Positions 27,822 to 36,975 of a stretch of 64,000 bases of DNA are shown piece after piece. The notes under the pieces are model-generated. The model was not told the origin of the DNA and ran no database searches. It worked only from the letters and a program-made list of their open reading frames with translations. This DNA is from Arthrobacter sp. 35W (lineage in GTDB: Bacteria > Actinomycetota > Actinomycetes > Actinomycetales > Micrococcaceae), in assembly GCF_000482545.1 (NCBI RefSeq), contig NZ_KI519454.1, positions 2,082,954 to 2,146,953 on the forward strand. Direction: 5' to 3'. Each line of letters opens with the position of its first letter. Position 1 is the stretch's first letter. The translations under genes were made by a program, and so were the position numbers.

Positions 27822-27854
27822 GAAACCGCTGCGGAAAATAAGTATCAGAAACCG
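27822..27854. promoter_or_regulatory. Possible AraC direct-repeat site
   Basis: GAAACCG occurs at 27822-27828 and again at 27848-27854, in the same orientation and 26 bp apart. It lies in the 273-bp divergent gap between the AraC gene and the polyol operon, the placement expected of an AraC-type tandem site. The repeat is short and may be chance; I see nothing else clear in this gap. Confidence 0.3.
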
Positions 27855-28016
27855 GCAACCAGGACGCTAGTTGTGACCTATGCCTCACGCCTAATCTTGA
27901 GGAACATCAGCGCGGCACACCGGAATTCCGGTGGCGGGCCACGCTCCAGCCGGACACATCGACACAGCAATTGACGTGGACCGGCCCTGCACCTCATGAA
28001 GAACAAAGGAGTCCTT

Positions 28017-29363
28017 ATGCGCCCGAAAACGCGCGCTGCCATCCTGTCCGCCGGAGCCCTCTGCATCGCCCTGAGCGCCTCGGCCTGTGCCGGTGCCGGC
28101 GGAGGCAATTCCGCTGGGAACCCTAACAGCATCAACGTCTTGATGGTGAACAACCCCCAAATGGAGGACCTGCAGCGCCTCACCGCGGACAACTTCACCA
28201 GGGAAACCGGCATCAGGGTCAACTACACGATCCTGCCGGAGAACGATGTCCGGGCAAAGATCAGCCAGGAGTTCTCCAGCCAGGCCGGCCAGTACGACGT
28301 CGCATCGCTGTCCAACTACGAGATCCCCTTCTATTCCGCCAACGGCTGGCTCGCACCACTGGACAATGTGGCCAGGGACCCCCAGTTCAACCAGGCCGAC
28401 ATCCTCCCGGCCTACACCGCCTCCCTTACCGGCAAGGACGGCAAGCTCTACGGCGAACCGTTCTATGGTGAATCGTCCTTCCTGATGTACCGCAAGGACA
28501 TTTTGGAGGCCAAGGGCCTGACCATGCCGGAGAAGCCCACCTGGGACGAGGTTGCGGACATAGCCGCGCAGGTCGACGGCGCAGCCCCGGGGATGAAGGG
28601 CATCTGCCTGCGCGGCCAACCGGGCTGGGGCCAGGTTTTCGCACCGCTGACCACCGTGGTGAACACCTTCGGGGGGACCTGGTTCGACAAGGACTGGAAT
28701 GCCCAGGTCGACAGCCCGGAATTCACGGCTGCCGTCGAGTTCTACACGAAATTGGTCCGCGAGCACGGCGAAGCAGGCGCCGCCCAGGCAGGCTTCACCG
28801 AGTGCCTGAACAACATGACCCAGGGCAAAACGGCCATGTGGTACGACGCGACCTCCGCCGCCGGAGCCCTGGAGGCGGACTCATCGCCGGTGAAGGGAAA
28901 GATCGGCTACGCCCAGGCCCCGGTGAAGGACACCAGGTCCTCCGGCTGGTTGTGGACCTGGTCCTGGGCTGCGCAGGCGGCCTCAAAGAAGCAGGACGCA
29001 GCCGGGAAATTCATCGCCTGGGCCAGTTCGAGCGACTACGAGGAATTGGTCGCCTCAAAACTCGGCTGGGCGAAGGTCCCCTCCGGCAAGCGCATCTCCA
29101 CCTACGAGAACGCCGAATTCCAGAAGGCGGCTCCGTTCTTCGAAGCCGAACGCTTCGCGATTGAGAATGCCGATCCGAAGAACCCCGGTGCCCAGGAACG
29201 GCCCGCCGTCGGCATCCAGTTTGTGGGCATTCCCGAGTTCGCGGCACTGGGCACCAATGTCTCCCAGGGCGTCAGCTCCGCCATCGCAGGCCAGGGCAGC
29301 GTCGCCGACGCACTGGCCAAGGGCCAGCAAGCCGCCCAAAAGGTCGGCAACAAGTACAAGTAG
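28017..29363 (+). CDS. ABC transporter substrate-binding lipoprotein, sorbitol/mannitol type
   Basis: A 448-residue family 1 solute-binding lipoprotein. ATG 28017 is chosen over the upstream ATG because AAAGGAG lies just before it and it gives a normal signal peptide ending LSASAC with Cys at residue 24. The mature sequence (ASLSNYEIPFYSANGWLAPLDN, GICLRGQPGWGQVFAPL, VVNTFGGTWFD) resembles the SmoE/MtlE-type polyol binding proteins. Two permeases, a zinc polyol dehydrogenase and a PfkB kinase follow, which fits sorbitol, mannitol or a related polyol. Confidence 0.88.
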   Translation: MRPKTRAAILSAGALCIALSASACAGAGGGNSAGNPNSINVLMVNNPQMEDLQRLTADNFTRETGIRVNYTILPENDVRAKISQEFSSQAGQYDVASLSNYEIPFYSANGWLAPLDNVARDPQFNQADILPAYTASLTGKDGKLYGEPFYGESSFLMYRKDILEAKGLTMPEKPTWDEVADIAAQVDGAAPGMKGICLRGQPGWGQVFAPLTTVVNTFGGTWFDKDWNAQVDSPEFTAAVEFYTKLVREHGEAGAAQAGFTECLNNMTQGKTAMWYDATSAAGALEADSSPVKGKIGYAQAPVKDTRSSGWLWTWSWAAQAASKKQDAAGKFIAWASSSDYEELVASKLGWAKVPSGKRISTYENAEFQKAAPFFEAERFAIENADPKNPGAQERPAVGIQFVGIPEFAALGTNVSQGVSSAIAGQGSVADALAKGQQAAQKVGNKYK

Positions 29364-29389
29364 CCACAACAGAACCGCAGGAGAACATC

Positions 29390-30358
29390 ATGACTACCGC
29401 AACGGCGCGCATCTCCCGCCCGGGACGCAATGCAGCCACACCATCACGAAACGCCCGGTCGCGGGAACGCGCCCTAGCCTGGGCCCGGCGCGCACCACTG
29501 CTTCCGGCCCTGATCTTCCTCATCATCGTCACCCAGCTCCCCTTCGTGGTGACCCTGATCATCTCGTTCCTGAACTGGAACAGCCTCAGCCCCGATAAGA
29601 CCGCATTCGCCGGGTTGGAGAACTACGCCACGGTCCTCACCGATCCGGACCTCCGCCAGGCAATCTTCACCACCATCCTCCTCACCGTCTCGGTGGTCCT
29701 GGCGAGTCTGGCCATCGGGCTGGGCCTGGCACTGCTGCTGGACAAGAAGTTCATTGGCCGCGGCCTGGCACGGACCCTGCTGATCGCGCCCTTCCTGGTG
29801 GTGCCCGTAGCCGCGGCCCTCATCTGGAAGCACGCCCTCCTCAACCCCACCTATGGGCTGATCAACGGCACCCTGACCTGGGTCTGGTCCCTGTTCGGCA
29901 GCGGCACCCCGCCCCAGACGGACATCCTGTCCCAGGCACCCATGATGGCCGTCATCGTCTCGCTCGTCTGGCAGTGGACGCCCTTTATGATGCTCATCCT
30001 GCTCGCGGGCCTGCAGTCACGGCCCATGGACACAGTGGAAGCCGCCCAGATGGACGGCGCCACACCGTGGGCCATCTTCCGGCACCTCACGCTGCCGCAC
30101 CTGCGCCAATACATGGAACTGGGCGGACTGCTTGGGGCCATCTACATCGTGCAGAACTTCGACGCCGTCTTCACCCTCACCGCAGGCGGGCTGGGCACGG
30201 CCAATCTGCCCTACGCCATCTACCAGACGTTCTACTTCGCCAACGAGTACGGGCTGGCCTCCGCCGCCGGCGTCGTGGTGGTCATCGGCACCATCATCGT
30301 GGCCACGTTTGCCCTCCGCACCGTCTTTTCGCTCTTCAAGAAGGAGGCCGCACGATGA
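29390..30358 (+). CDS. ABC transporter permease, polyol system (SmoF/MtlF type)
   Basis: A 322-residue membrane permease with about six hydrophobic segments and the EAA loop EAAQMDGATPWAIFRHLTLPH (about residues 218-238) that contacts the ATPase. It follows the binding-protein gene by 26 bp and overlaps the next permease by four bases (ATGA). An Arg-rich 40-residue N-terminal cytoplasmic tail precedes the first helix. Confidence 0.92.
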   Translation: MTTATARISRPGRNAATPSRNARSRERALAWARRAPLLPALIFLIIVTQLPFVVTLIISFLNWNSLSPDKTAFAGLENYATVLTDPDLRQAIFTTILLTVSVVLASLAIGLGLALLLDKKFIGRGLARTLLIAPFLVVPVAAALIWKHALLNPTYGLINGTLTWVWSLFGSGTPPQTDILSQAPMMAVIVSLVWQWTPFMMLILLAGLQSRPMDTVEAAQMDGATPWAIFRHLTLPHLRQYMELGGLLGAIYIVQNFDAVFTLTAGGLGTANLPYAIYQTFYFANEYGLASAAGVVVVIGTIIVATFALRTVFSLFKKEAAR

Positions 30359-31272
30359 GCACGCTCACTCCTGCAGCACCCCGCAGGACAACCACCCGCC
30401 CCGCCGCGTTCATTGCCGGGCCACGTCGTCGCGGCAAGTCACGCATGGACCCGACGCGCAACAACACTGCCGCCGGCATCGGAGCCTGGCTGCTGGCCCT
30501 GCTCTTCGCAGCCCCCGTGATGTGGATGATTCTGACCTCCTTCCACTCCGAAAACGACGCAGCAACCAACCCACCGTCCATAGCTGCGAACCTCACCCTT
30601 GACGCCTACAGGGAATTCTTCGGTGAAACCTCCGGCGTCAGCCCGTGGCCGTCGCTGATCAACTCGGCCACCGCCTCCATCCTGTCCACGATCCTCGTGC
30701 TGGTCCTGGCCATCCCCGCCGCGTATGCCCTATCCATCCGGCCGGTGAAGAAGTGGACCGACGTGATGTTCTTCTTCCTCTCAACGAAGATGATGCCCGT
30801 GGTGGCTGCGATCCTGCCGCTCTACCTGTTCGCCAGGACGGTCGGGGCCCTGGACAACATCTGGTTCCTCATCCTGATCTACACGTCCATGAACCTCCCC
30901 ATCGCGGTCTGGATGATGCGGTCCTTCCTCGCCGAGGTGCCGGTCGAAATGCTTGAAGCGGCCCAGATCGACGGCGCCGGGCTGCTGTTGACCCTGCGAA
31001 AGGTCGTCGCCCCGGTGGCGATGCCCGGCATTGCCGCCACCGCGTTGATCTGCTTCATCTTCAGCTGGAACGAACTGCTCCTGGCCCGGGTCCTCACCGG
31101 CGTCGTTGCGGGTACGGCACCTGTCTTTCTGACCGGCTTCGTGTCGGGCCAGGGGCTGTTCCTCGCCAAGGTGTGCGCGGCCGCCGTCGTGATCTCCCTC
31201 CCGGTGCTGTTCGCCGGGTTCGCCGCCCAGGACAAGCTCGTCCAGGGGCTCTCCCTCGGCGCCGTGAAATAG
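30355..31272 (+). CDS. ABC transporter permease, polyol system (SmoG/MtlG type)
   Basis: A 305-residue permease. ATG 30355 overlaps the preceding stop and is preceded by AAGGAGG 6 bases upstream; longer upstream frames are shadows of the first permease. The EAA loop EAAQIDGAGLLLTLRKVVAP and the FFLSTKMMPVVAAILPLYL helix are typical of the polyol subgroup. No ATP-binding subunit gene lies in the operon, so a shared ATPase is needed. Confidence 0.92.
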   Translation: MSTLTPAAPRRTTTRPAAFIAGPRRRGKSRMDPTRNNTAAGIGAWLLALLFAAPVMWMILTSFHSENDAATNPPSIAANLTLDAYREFFGETSGVSPWPSLINSATASILSTILVLVLAIPAAYALSIRPVKKWTDVMFFFLSTKMMPVVAAILPLYLFARTVGALDNIWFLILIYTSMNLPIAVWMMRSFLAEVPVEMLEAAQIDGAGLLLTLRKVVAPVAMPGIAATALICFIFSWNELLLARVLTGVVAGTAPVFLTGFVSGQGLFLAKVCAAAVVISLPVLFAGFAAQDKLVQGLSLGAVK

Positions 31273-31327
31273 CGCCGCAAAGCAACCCCGCCGCCCCCAC
31301 TCGCCAACGCCTAGAAGGATGACTTCG

Positions 31328-32389
31328 ATGACAACACCAATTGCCCAGGCAATCACCCTCGCGCACCCCGCACTCCCGGCCACCATGCGGGCCTCCGTCC
31401 TGAAGCGCCAGGGCGAGATGGCCATGGAAACTCTGCCTCTGCCGCATCTCGACGCCGACCAGGTCCTGGTCAAGGTCGCCGCCGTCGGCGTCTGCGGCAG
31501 CGACGTCCACTACTACGAGCACGGCCGGATCGGCGATTACGTGGTGGACCACCCGCTGGTCCTTGGCCACGAACTCTCCGGACGGATCGCCGCCGTCGGA
31601 AGCGCCGTTGACCCGGCGCGGATCGGCAACCGCGTCGCCGTCGAACCACAGCGCCCGTGCCGCACCTGCAAGCAGTGCAAGGCCGGCCGCTACAACTTGT
31701 GCCCCGACATCGAGTTCTACGCCACCCCACCGATCGACGGCGCCTTCGCCGAATACGTCACCATCCAGAGCGACTTCGCCTACGACATCCCGGACAGTGT
31801 CAGCGACGAGGCGGCCGCCCTCATCGAACCGCTGTCCGTGGGCCTCTGGGCCTGCGAGCGCGCGGAGATCGGGCCCGGCAGCAGGGTCCTGATCGCCGGC
31901 GCCGGGCCAATCGGCATCATCGCCGCCCAGGCCGCACGCGCGTTCGGCGCCACCGAAATCTACATCACCGACATCGCCGAGGACCGGCTCGCCTTTGCGC
32001 TGCAGCACGGCGCCACGCATGCGCTGAACGCCAGGACGGACAGCGTGGAAGGGCTCGACGTCGATGCATTCATTGACGCCTCCGGCGCACCCCAGGCGGT
32101 CCGTTCCGGGATCAGGGCCGTCGGGCCGGCCGGGCGGGTCATCCTGGTCGGGTTGGGGGCAGACGACATCGAACTTCCCGTCTCCTTCATCCAGAACCGG
32201 GAGATCTGGCTGTCCGGCGTGTTCCGCTACACCAACACCTGGCCGCTGGCCATCCAGCTCATCGCCGACGGGAAGGTGGACCTGGACATCCTGGTCACCG
32301 GCAGATTCGCCCTCGCCGAGTCCGAAGAGGCACTCAAAGCCGGCAGGCAGGCCGGCCAGCTCAAGTCCATCGTCTACCCCGGCCGCTGA
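31328..32389 (+). CDS. Zinc-dependent polyol dehydrogenase (sorbitol/L-iditol dehydrogenase family)
   Basis: A 353-residue medium-chain dehydrogenase that oxidises a polyol to a ketose with NAD. Catalytic zinc ligands are in VCGSDVHYYEHG and LGHELSG, the four-Cys structural zinc loop is CRTCKQCKAGRYNLC, and the cofactor-binding loop is IAGAGPIGIIAAQ. ATG 31328 has AAGGA at a normal distance; the ATG three codons earlier overlaps that ribosome site. Between the permeases and a sugar kinase, it should convert the imported polyol to fructose or another ketose. Confidence 0.92.
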   Translation: MTTPIAQAITLAHPALPATMRASVLKRQGEMAMETLPLPHLDADQVLVKVAAVGVCGSDVHYYEHGRIGDYVVDHPLVLGHELSGRIAAVGSAVDPARIGNRVAVEPQRPCRTCKQCKAGRYNLCPDIEFYATPPIDGAFAEYVTIQSDFAYDIPDSVSDEAAALIEPLSVGLWACERAEIGPGSRVLIAGAGPIGIIAAQAARAFGATEIYITDIAEDRLAFALQHGATHALNARTDSVEGLDVDAFIDASGAPQAVRSGIRAVGPAGRVILVGLGADDIELPVSFIQNREIWLSGVFRYTNTWPLAIQLIADGKVDLDILVTGRFALAESEEALKAGRQAGQLKSIVYPGR

Positions 32390-32452
32390 GAGCTCCCGCC
32401 ACCCGGCGACAGCACAGAGAAGCGTTCACCACCAATCTGCAAGGAGGAACAC

Positions 32453-33484
32453 ATGCCACAACATGAGGACGGGCACCGGCCCGAGACCTCCCGCCATAGG
32501 GCCCTGGTCACCGTCATTGGCGAATCGCTCGTCGACATTATCGATGATCCGCGCCGGGGAGGCTCTAGACCGGAGGCCCACCCCGGCGGCAGTCCTTTGA
32601 ACGTCGCCGTCGGGTGCGCCCGCCTGGACCTGCGGACCAATCTCGTCACCCACTTTGCCGACGACCCCCACGGGCTGATGATCGCCGGGCATCTGGCGGA
32701 CAACGGGGTTGGGGCCATCGTCGGCGGATCATTGCCGACGTCAACGGCCGTGGCGTCGTTGGACCCGGTCGGAGCCGCCCAGTACATGTTCGCCATCAGC
32801 TGGGACATTGACGGCGCTTGTCGTCCGGCCCTGGCCTCGGTGGAAGGCTCGATCCACGTCCACACCGGATCCATCGCCAGCGTTCTTCCGCCAGGCAACG
32901 CCTCGGTGCGCGGGCTCATAGCGGCCTCCCGCGCGCACGCCACTATTAGCTACGACCCGAACTGCAGGCCCGCCGTCATGCAGGATGCCGCCGATGCCCG
33001 CCGGCAGGTTGAGGATCTTGTTGCTGCCAGCGACATCGTCAAGGCCAGTGACGAGGACCTGTGCTGGCTGTACCCCGACCGTTCGCAGGAGGAGTCGATG
33101 GCCGCTTGGCTGGACCTGGGGCCGGCCTTGATTGTTCTCACCCGCGGTGCGGACGGCCCCGTGATCCTGGCCAGGGCCGGTTGCGTTCAGATGCCAGGCG
33201 AATCCATCACTGTGGCAGACACTGTCGGAGCAGGTGACTCTTTCATGGCAGCACTGATCTCCGGACTCGCGCAGCTGAAGGCCCTCGGCGCCCCGGCCAG
33301 GGAGCGTCTGCATGCCCTTAACCGGCAGGATCTGCAGGCCTTGGCCGCCTATGCAAACAAGGCCGCCGCCATAACCTGCTCCCGCCCGGGCGCCAATCCG
33401 CCGTCGACCAGGGAGTTGGGATCCATGGCCGACGGCGGCGTCGCTCATAGTGCAGGTGCCCCGACGGTGTCGTACAGGGCGTAG
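32453..33484 (+). CDS. PfkB-family sugar kinase (fructokinase-like)
   Basis: A 343-residue ribokinase-fold kinase. The N-terminal VIGESLVDII, the substrate loop HPGGSPLNVAVGCARL and the catalytic ADTVGAGDSFMAALISGL near the C-terminus are intact. In this operon it should phosphorylate the ketose produced by the polyol dehydrogenase, most likely fructose. An upstream AAGGAGG supports ATG 32453. The last 13 codons run into the 3' end of the convergent deacetylase gene (40-bp overlap). Confidence 0.88.
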   Translation: MPQHEDGHRPETSRHRALVTVIGESLVDIIDDPRRGGSRPEAHPGGSPLNVAVGCARLDLRTNLVTHFADDPHGLMIAGHLADNGVGAIVGGSLPTSTAVASLDPVGAAQYMFAISWDIDGACRPALASVEGSIHVHTGSIASVLPPGNASVRGLIAASRAHATISYDPNCRPAVMQDAADARRQVEDLVAASDIVKASDEDLCWLYPDRSQEESMAAWLDLGPALIVLTRGADGPVILARAGCVQMPGESITVADTVGAGDSFMAALISGLAQLKALGAPARERLHALNRQDLQALAAYANKAAAITCSRPGANPPSTRELGSMADGGVAHSAGAPTVSYRA

Positions 33485-35337
33485 TCATCAGTGGTGAGCG
33501 TCCCGTCCTGGAAGACGTTCAGTCCAAAGCTGATGGCAGTGGCTCCGGCCGGCAGTGCCGGGCTGGTCCACTCGGCCTGGGTGTAGGTGGCAGCCGAGGC
33601 GAACCACGGGCTCGAGGTCCAGTAGTTCCACGTACCGTCGGCGGCCCGGTAGTAGATGGCGAACTGCGTTGGCACGGTGGAGGTGTACCAGGTGCGCAGC
33701 GAGTAGGTGTGCCCACCGATGCCAATCGGAGCGCAGCTTCCGCTGTCCAGGGTTGGCAGGAGCTTGGCATCGCCGTCGGTGTAGCCACTGACCGTCAACG
33801 TCTGGGCGGTGGTCCCGGTGTGCGCCGCGGTGCTGGCGGTGAAGACCGGAGTGTTGGCCCCGTAGCCGCCTGCCTGCCAGCACTGCGGGAGGCCTCCGGC
33901 CCCGGCCGTTTCCAGGCTCGGATTGGAGACAAGGTTGGTGCCCGGTGCCGGCGGTTCCGGCGGCGGGATCGTGGCGGCGTCGTACATCGAGTAGTCGTCA
34001 GTCGTCAGGGTTCCGTTGCTGACCAGGTTCATCCCAAAACTCACGGCACTGGCACCCGCCGGCAGGGCCGGCGTCGTCCAGGAGGCCTGCTGGTAGGTGG
34101 TGGCAGGGGCGAAGAAGGGACTCGCCGTCCAATAGGTCCAGGAGCCCAGACCGGTGCGGTAGTAGACCTCTATCTGCGTCGGCACATCCGAGGTGTACCA
34201 GGCGGACAGCGCATAGCTGTGGCCCGGCTCAGCTGTGGGGGAACAGCCGCCCAGATCCAGCGCGGGCAGCCATTTGGCGTCGCCGCTGGCATACCCGGCC
34301 ATGGTCAGCCGGGCAGCCGAAGCCCCGGTGCGCCCGGGCGTAACCGTGGAGTAGGTGGGAAGGTTCGCGCCGTAAGCCCCGGTCTGCCAGCACTGCGGCA
34401 CCCCGTTTGCCACGGTTTCCAGGCTGGGATTGGCGATGAGGTTGCTGCCAGCCGCCGGTGGCACCACGGCCGGGCCGTTCACCACCGGCTTCACCGTGCC
34501 ACCGATGACCTGGTCCACCGTCCTGAAGACGGTGGTGGCGGGGCGTGCAGCCAACCATGCGGAAAACTGATCAAACAGCGTGGGCGAGATGGTGAGGGGG
34601 TCGGTTCCCCCGGTGCCGATGTGGTGGAAGGTCAGCTGGACCCACCCTCCGGCTACTTCCGCCTGTGTGACTGTGGCCTGCAGATCGGCCAGCGTCCAGG
34701 TGTCATCCACCTCGTCGGGGGCCTTCGTCACGAAGGGATCCGCCGGCGGAATGGTCTCGGCAAAGTCGCAGCCGGTGCAGCCAAACCGGGTTTCGGTGTC
34801 CCCCAGACCGCGGGCACTGTTGTATCCGCAGTTCGCCACGATCGTTTCCGTCGCGGCCGTCAGCGAGGCAAAGGGGTAGGCGAAGCTCGTGGTGGGGAAG
34901 CCCCAAGCGGCCAGATTGGCCCTGTCGTTGCAGATCTGCCGCGTTGCCTCATCGGCCGGCAGCGTGGCCAGATCGGGGTGGGTGACCGTGTGCCCGCCAA
35001 TCTCGTGGCCGGCGGCGGCGAGGGCATGCAGGTCGGCCTGGGTCAGATAGCCCGGTTGGTCGATGTAGCCCGAGGGGATGAAAAACGTGCCATGCAGACC
35101 GTAGCTGTTCATGATGGTGGCGGCCGTCAGCTGGTCGGCATCGCCGTCGTCGAAGGTCAGCGTCACCGTGACCGGGGCGGCAGCCTGCGCCGGCGCCCCG
35201 GTGGCCACGAGGAAGAACCCCATTATCAGTGCTGCAAGCAGGGACGCCAACGCTCGGGTGCCCCAGCGGGGTCGAACCGATCCTGGCAGTGAACGTTGTT
35301 GCTTGGGCCCACTGGGCCGCATCGAATTCTGAACCAC
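33445..35337 (-). CDS. Secreted polysaccharide deacetylase with duplicated C-terminal module
   Basis: A 630-residue exported NodB-type deacetylase that removes acetyl groups from chitin-, xylan- or peptidoglycan-like polymers. A signal peptide (residues 23-52, ending PAQAAA) leads to the NodB domain, with metal/catalytic residues D63-D64 in TLTFDDGDAD and H116/H120 in GGHTVTHPD. Two copies of a 157-residue beta-rich module follow (299-456 and 468-625). Each runs from N-L-x-x-NPSLET to GTLTTDDYxxYD, with conserved Cys, Trp and Tyr, and looks carbohydrate-binding. GTG 35337 has AGGAGG 10 bases upstream. Confidence 0.9.
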   Translation of the reverse strand: MVQNSMRPSGPKQQRSLPGSVRPRWGTRALASLLAALIMGFFLVATGAPAQAAAPVTVTLTFDDGDADQLTAATIMNSYGLHGTFFIPSGYIDQPGYLTQADLHALAAAGHEIGGHTVTHPDLATLPADEATRQICNDRANLAAWGFPTTSFAYPFASLTAATETIVANCGYNSARGLGDTETRFGCTGCDFAETIPPADPFVTKAPDEVDDTWTLADLQATVTQAEVAGGWVQLTFHHIGTGGTDPLTISPTLFDQFSAWLAARPATTVFRTVDQVIGGTVKPVVNGPAVVPPAAGSNLIANPSLETVANGVPQCWQTGAYGANLPTYSTVTPGRTGASAARLTMAGYASGDAKWLPALDLGGCSPTAEPGHSYALSAWYTSDVPTQIEVYYRTGLGSWTYWTASPFFAPATTYQQASWTTPALPAGASAVSFGMNLVSNGTLTTDDYSMYDAATIPPPEPPAPGTNLVSNPSLETAGAGGLPQCWQAGGYGANTPVFTASTAAHTGTTAQTLTVSGYTDGDAKLLPTLDSGSCAPIGIGGHTYSLRTWYTSTVPTQFAIYYRAADGTWNYWTSSPWFASAATYTQAEWTSPALPAGATAISFGLNVFQDGTLTTDDYALYDTVGAPAL

Positions 35338-35591
35338 GTGAGACCAGCCTCCTGGAACATCGCTCCTGTTTCAGGGCCGCGGGTTCACGGCGCCCAGTAT
35401 CTGGAGGTATGCGCCGGCACATCACGGCGCTTCTCGCCCCAGACTCCTATGGAGGCTACCGAGCAACACCACTTGGCCGCATGAGTGTGGACTACCCGCT
35501 TCTGCCCGGCCGCCACCCGGCCCGATGACACAGCTACTTGGTCACCACTTCGGCGCAACCCGCACCACGGTGGCCGGCCACGTGGGGCGGT

Positions 35592-36632
35592 TCAGCCCGT
35601 TGGGGGCCCCTGGAGCAGCTCTGGGTGGTGGATCCGCGCGACCTGGGGGTGGGCACGAAGCCAGCCCTTGAGCACGTTGGCTCCATAGGAGGCGAGCATC
35701 GGGTTGTCCGGATCATCGGAGATTCCCCGCGCCTGGTCGGCGAGCGCCGGCGGCAGGGCCACGGGATCGATGACGGCGTCGAGCCGGGGCGACCAGAAGA
35801 AGGGGATCGTGTAGCGGTCAACGCCGGCCGGCGGAGCTTCGACACGGTGGATGGTGGCCGCGAGGTAGCCCTGGGTGGCGACCTCCAGCATTTCCCCGAG
35901 GTTGACCACCAGCGCACCCGGGAGGGGCTCGACCGGAATCCAGTCCTCGCTCCCGGGCGGCAGAACCTGCAGGCCGCCGACCTCGTCCTGCAGCAGGAGG
36001 GTGATGAACCCGTAGTCGGCATGGGCGCCCACCCCCTGGCTGCCGGCCTCCTTGACCACTCCCCCCACGTAGTGGATGAGCTTGGCCATCCAGGCCGGCG
36101 TTCCGGTGAAGGCATCGTTGAAATGGTCTTCGGGCAGCTCAAGGGCGACGGCGATGGCACTGAGCAGTTCGGCGCCCACCCCGGACAGCAGCTCGGCCCA
36201 GGCCATGGAGATCCTGCGCAACTCCGGCAGGGATTTGTCCGGCCAGAGGTTGGGCCCCTGGACCAGCCAATAGGGCTCCTCCGCTGGATAGCGTTCGACG
36301 GCGGGGCGTTCAGGACCGAAGTCCAGCTGCTCGCGGGCGTCCGGGCGCCCCTGGGTGATTTCGTGGCCCAGCCGCGTGTAGCCGCGGAAGTGCGGGGACT
36401 TGCGGTTGTCCAACTCCAGACGATCTTCGAGCGGGAGGTCGAAGAACCGGCGCGTGACCTCGAAGAGCTCACCGACCCGCTCCGCGCCTGCCCCGTAGCT
36501 GGTCAGCTGGAAGAAGCCCACCCGATGGGCGGCGTCGCGGAGTTCGCTGATGAACACGGGGCTGAACTGACCGTCTCCGTTTCTGGCCGTGCTCAGGTCC
36601 AGAACTGGAATTGACGAGGATCGTGCGTCCAT
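35592..36632 (-). CDS. Isopenicillin N synthase-like Fe(II)/2-oxoglutarate oxygenase
   Basis: A 346-residue non-haem iron oxygenase. The C-terminal jelly roll shows the iron-binding H-x-D in VGAHADYGFITLLLQDEVGG, the distal His in IHRVEAP and the cosubstrate Arg with Ser pair in DRYTIPFFWSP. The N-terminal half (PVLDLSTARNG, GFFQLTSYG) is the DIOX_N domain. Such proteins in actinobacteria rarely make penicillin, and the substrate is unknown. It stands alone. The 254-bp gap on its downstream side contains no gene I can support. Confidence 0.88.
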   Translation of the reverse strand: MDARSSSIPVLDLSTARNGDGQFSPVFISELRDAAHRVGFFQLTSYGAGAERVGELFEVTRRFFDLPLEDRLELDNRKSPHFRGYTRLGHEITQGRPDAREQLDFGPERPAVERYPAEEPYWLVQGPNLWPDKSLPELRRISMAWAELLSGVGAELLSAIAVALELPEDHFNDAFTGTPAWMAKLIHYVGGVVKEAGSQGVGAHADYGFITLLLQDEVGGLQVLPPGSEDWIPVEPLPGALVVNLGEMLEVATQGYLAATIHRVEAPPAGVDRYTIPFFWSPRLDAVIDPVALPPALADQARGISDDPDNPMLASYGANVLKGWLRAHPQVARIHHPELLQGPPTG

Positions 36633-36686
36633 GTCTGCAACCTACCACCGCCGTCTCCGGTACTGAATGGCACGGCTGATTCGGAA

Positions 36687-36965
36687 ATGCCATGGGCTCG
36701 ATCCAGCGAGGCGTTCGACGTACTCTCTGGACTTCCCTACCACCACCTGTATCTGGTGGTGGTAGGCAGCGAGCCGCATCGGGACCATGTCGACCTCCGC
36801 AACCACCTCCGGGCCTCCCCCATCGCGGCCGCGCGCTACGCCGCTGTGAAACGGGAGCTGGCTCCCTTGCTCGCAGTTGACCGGCAGCAATACGTCGAGG
36901 GGAAGAGCGCCATCGTCACGGAGCTGCTGGCGCAGGCCCGTGCCGAAGCCGCCCCACCCGCCTGA
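36687..36965 (+). pseudogene. GrpB-family fragment (C-terminal half only)
   Basis: The frame gives 92 codons, of which about 75 (HHLYLVVVGS to VTELLAQA) look like the C-terminal half of GrpB/UPF0157 nucleotidyltransferase-like proteins, normally 165-180 residues. The N-terminal half with the catalytic region is absent, and the preceding bases belong to the promoter side of the oxygenase gene. A perfect 11-bp hairpin (36737-36747 with 36755-36765) falls at the start of the homologous part. Most likely a deletion remnant; a short functional protein is less likely. Confidence 0.6.
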
Positions 36966-36975
36966 CGGGAGGAGG

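Noticed and set aside
35409-35528. A 39-codon frame in the gap upstream of the deacetylase.
   Set aside because: The GGAGG lies too close to the ATG and the peptide has no recognisable feature. I found no supported gene in 35338-35591.
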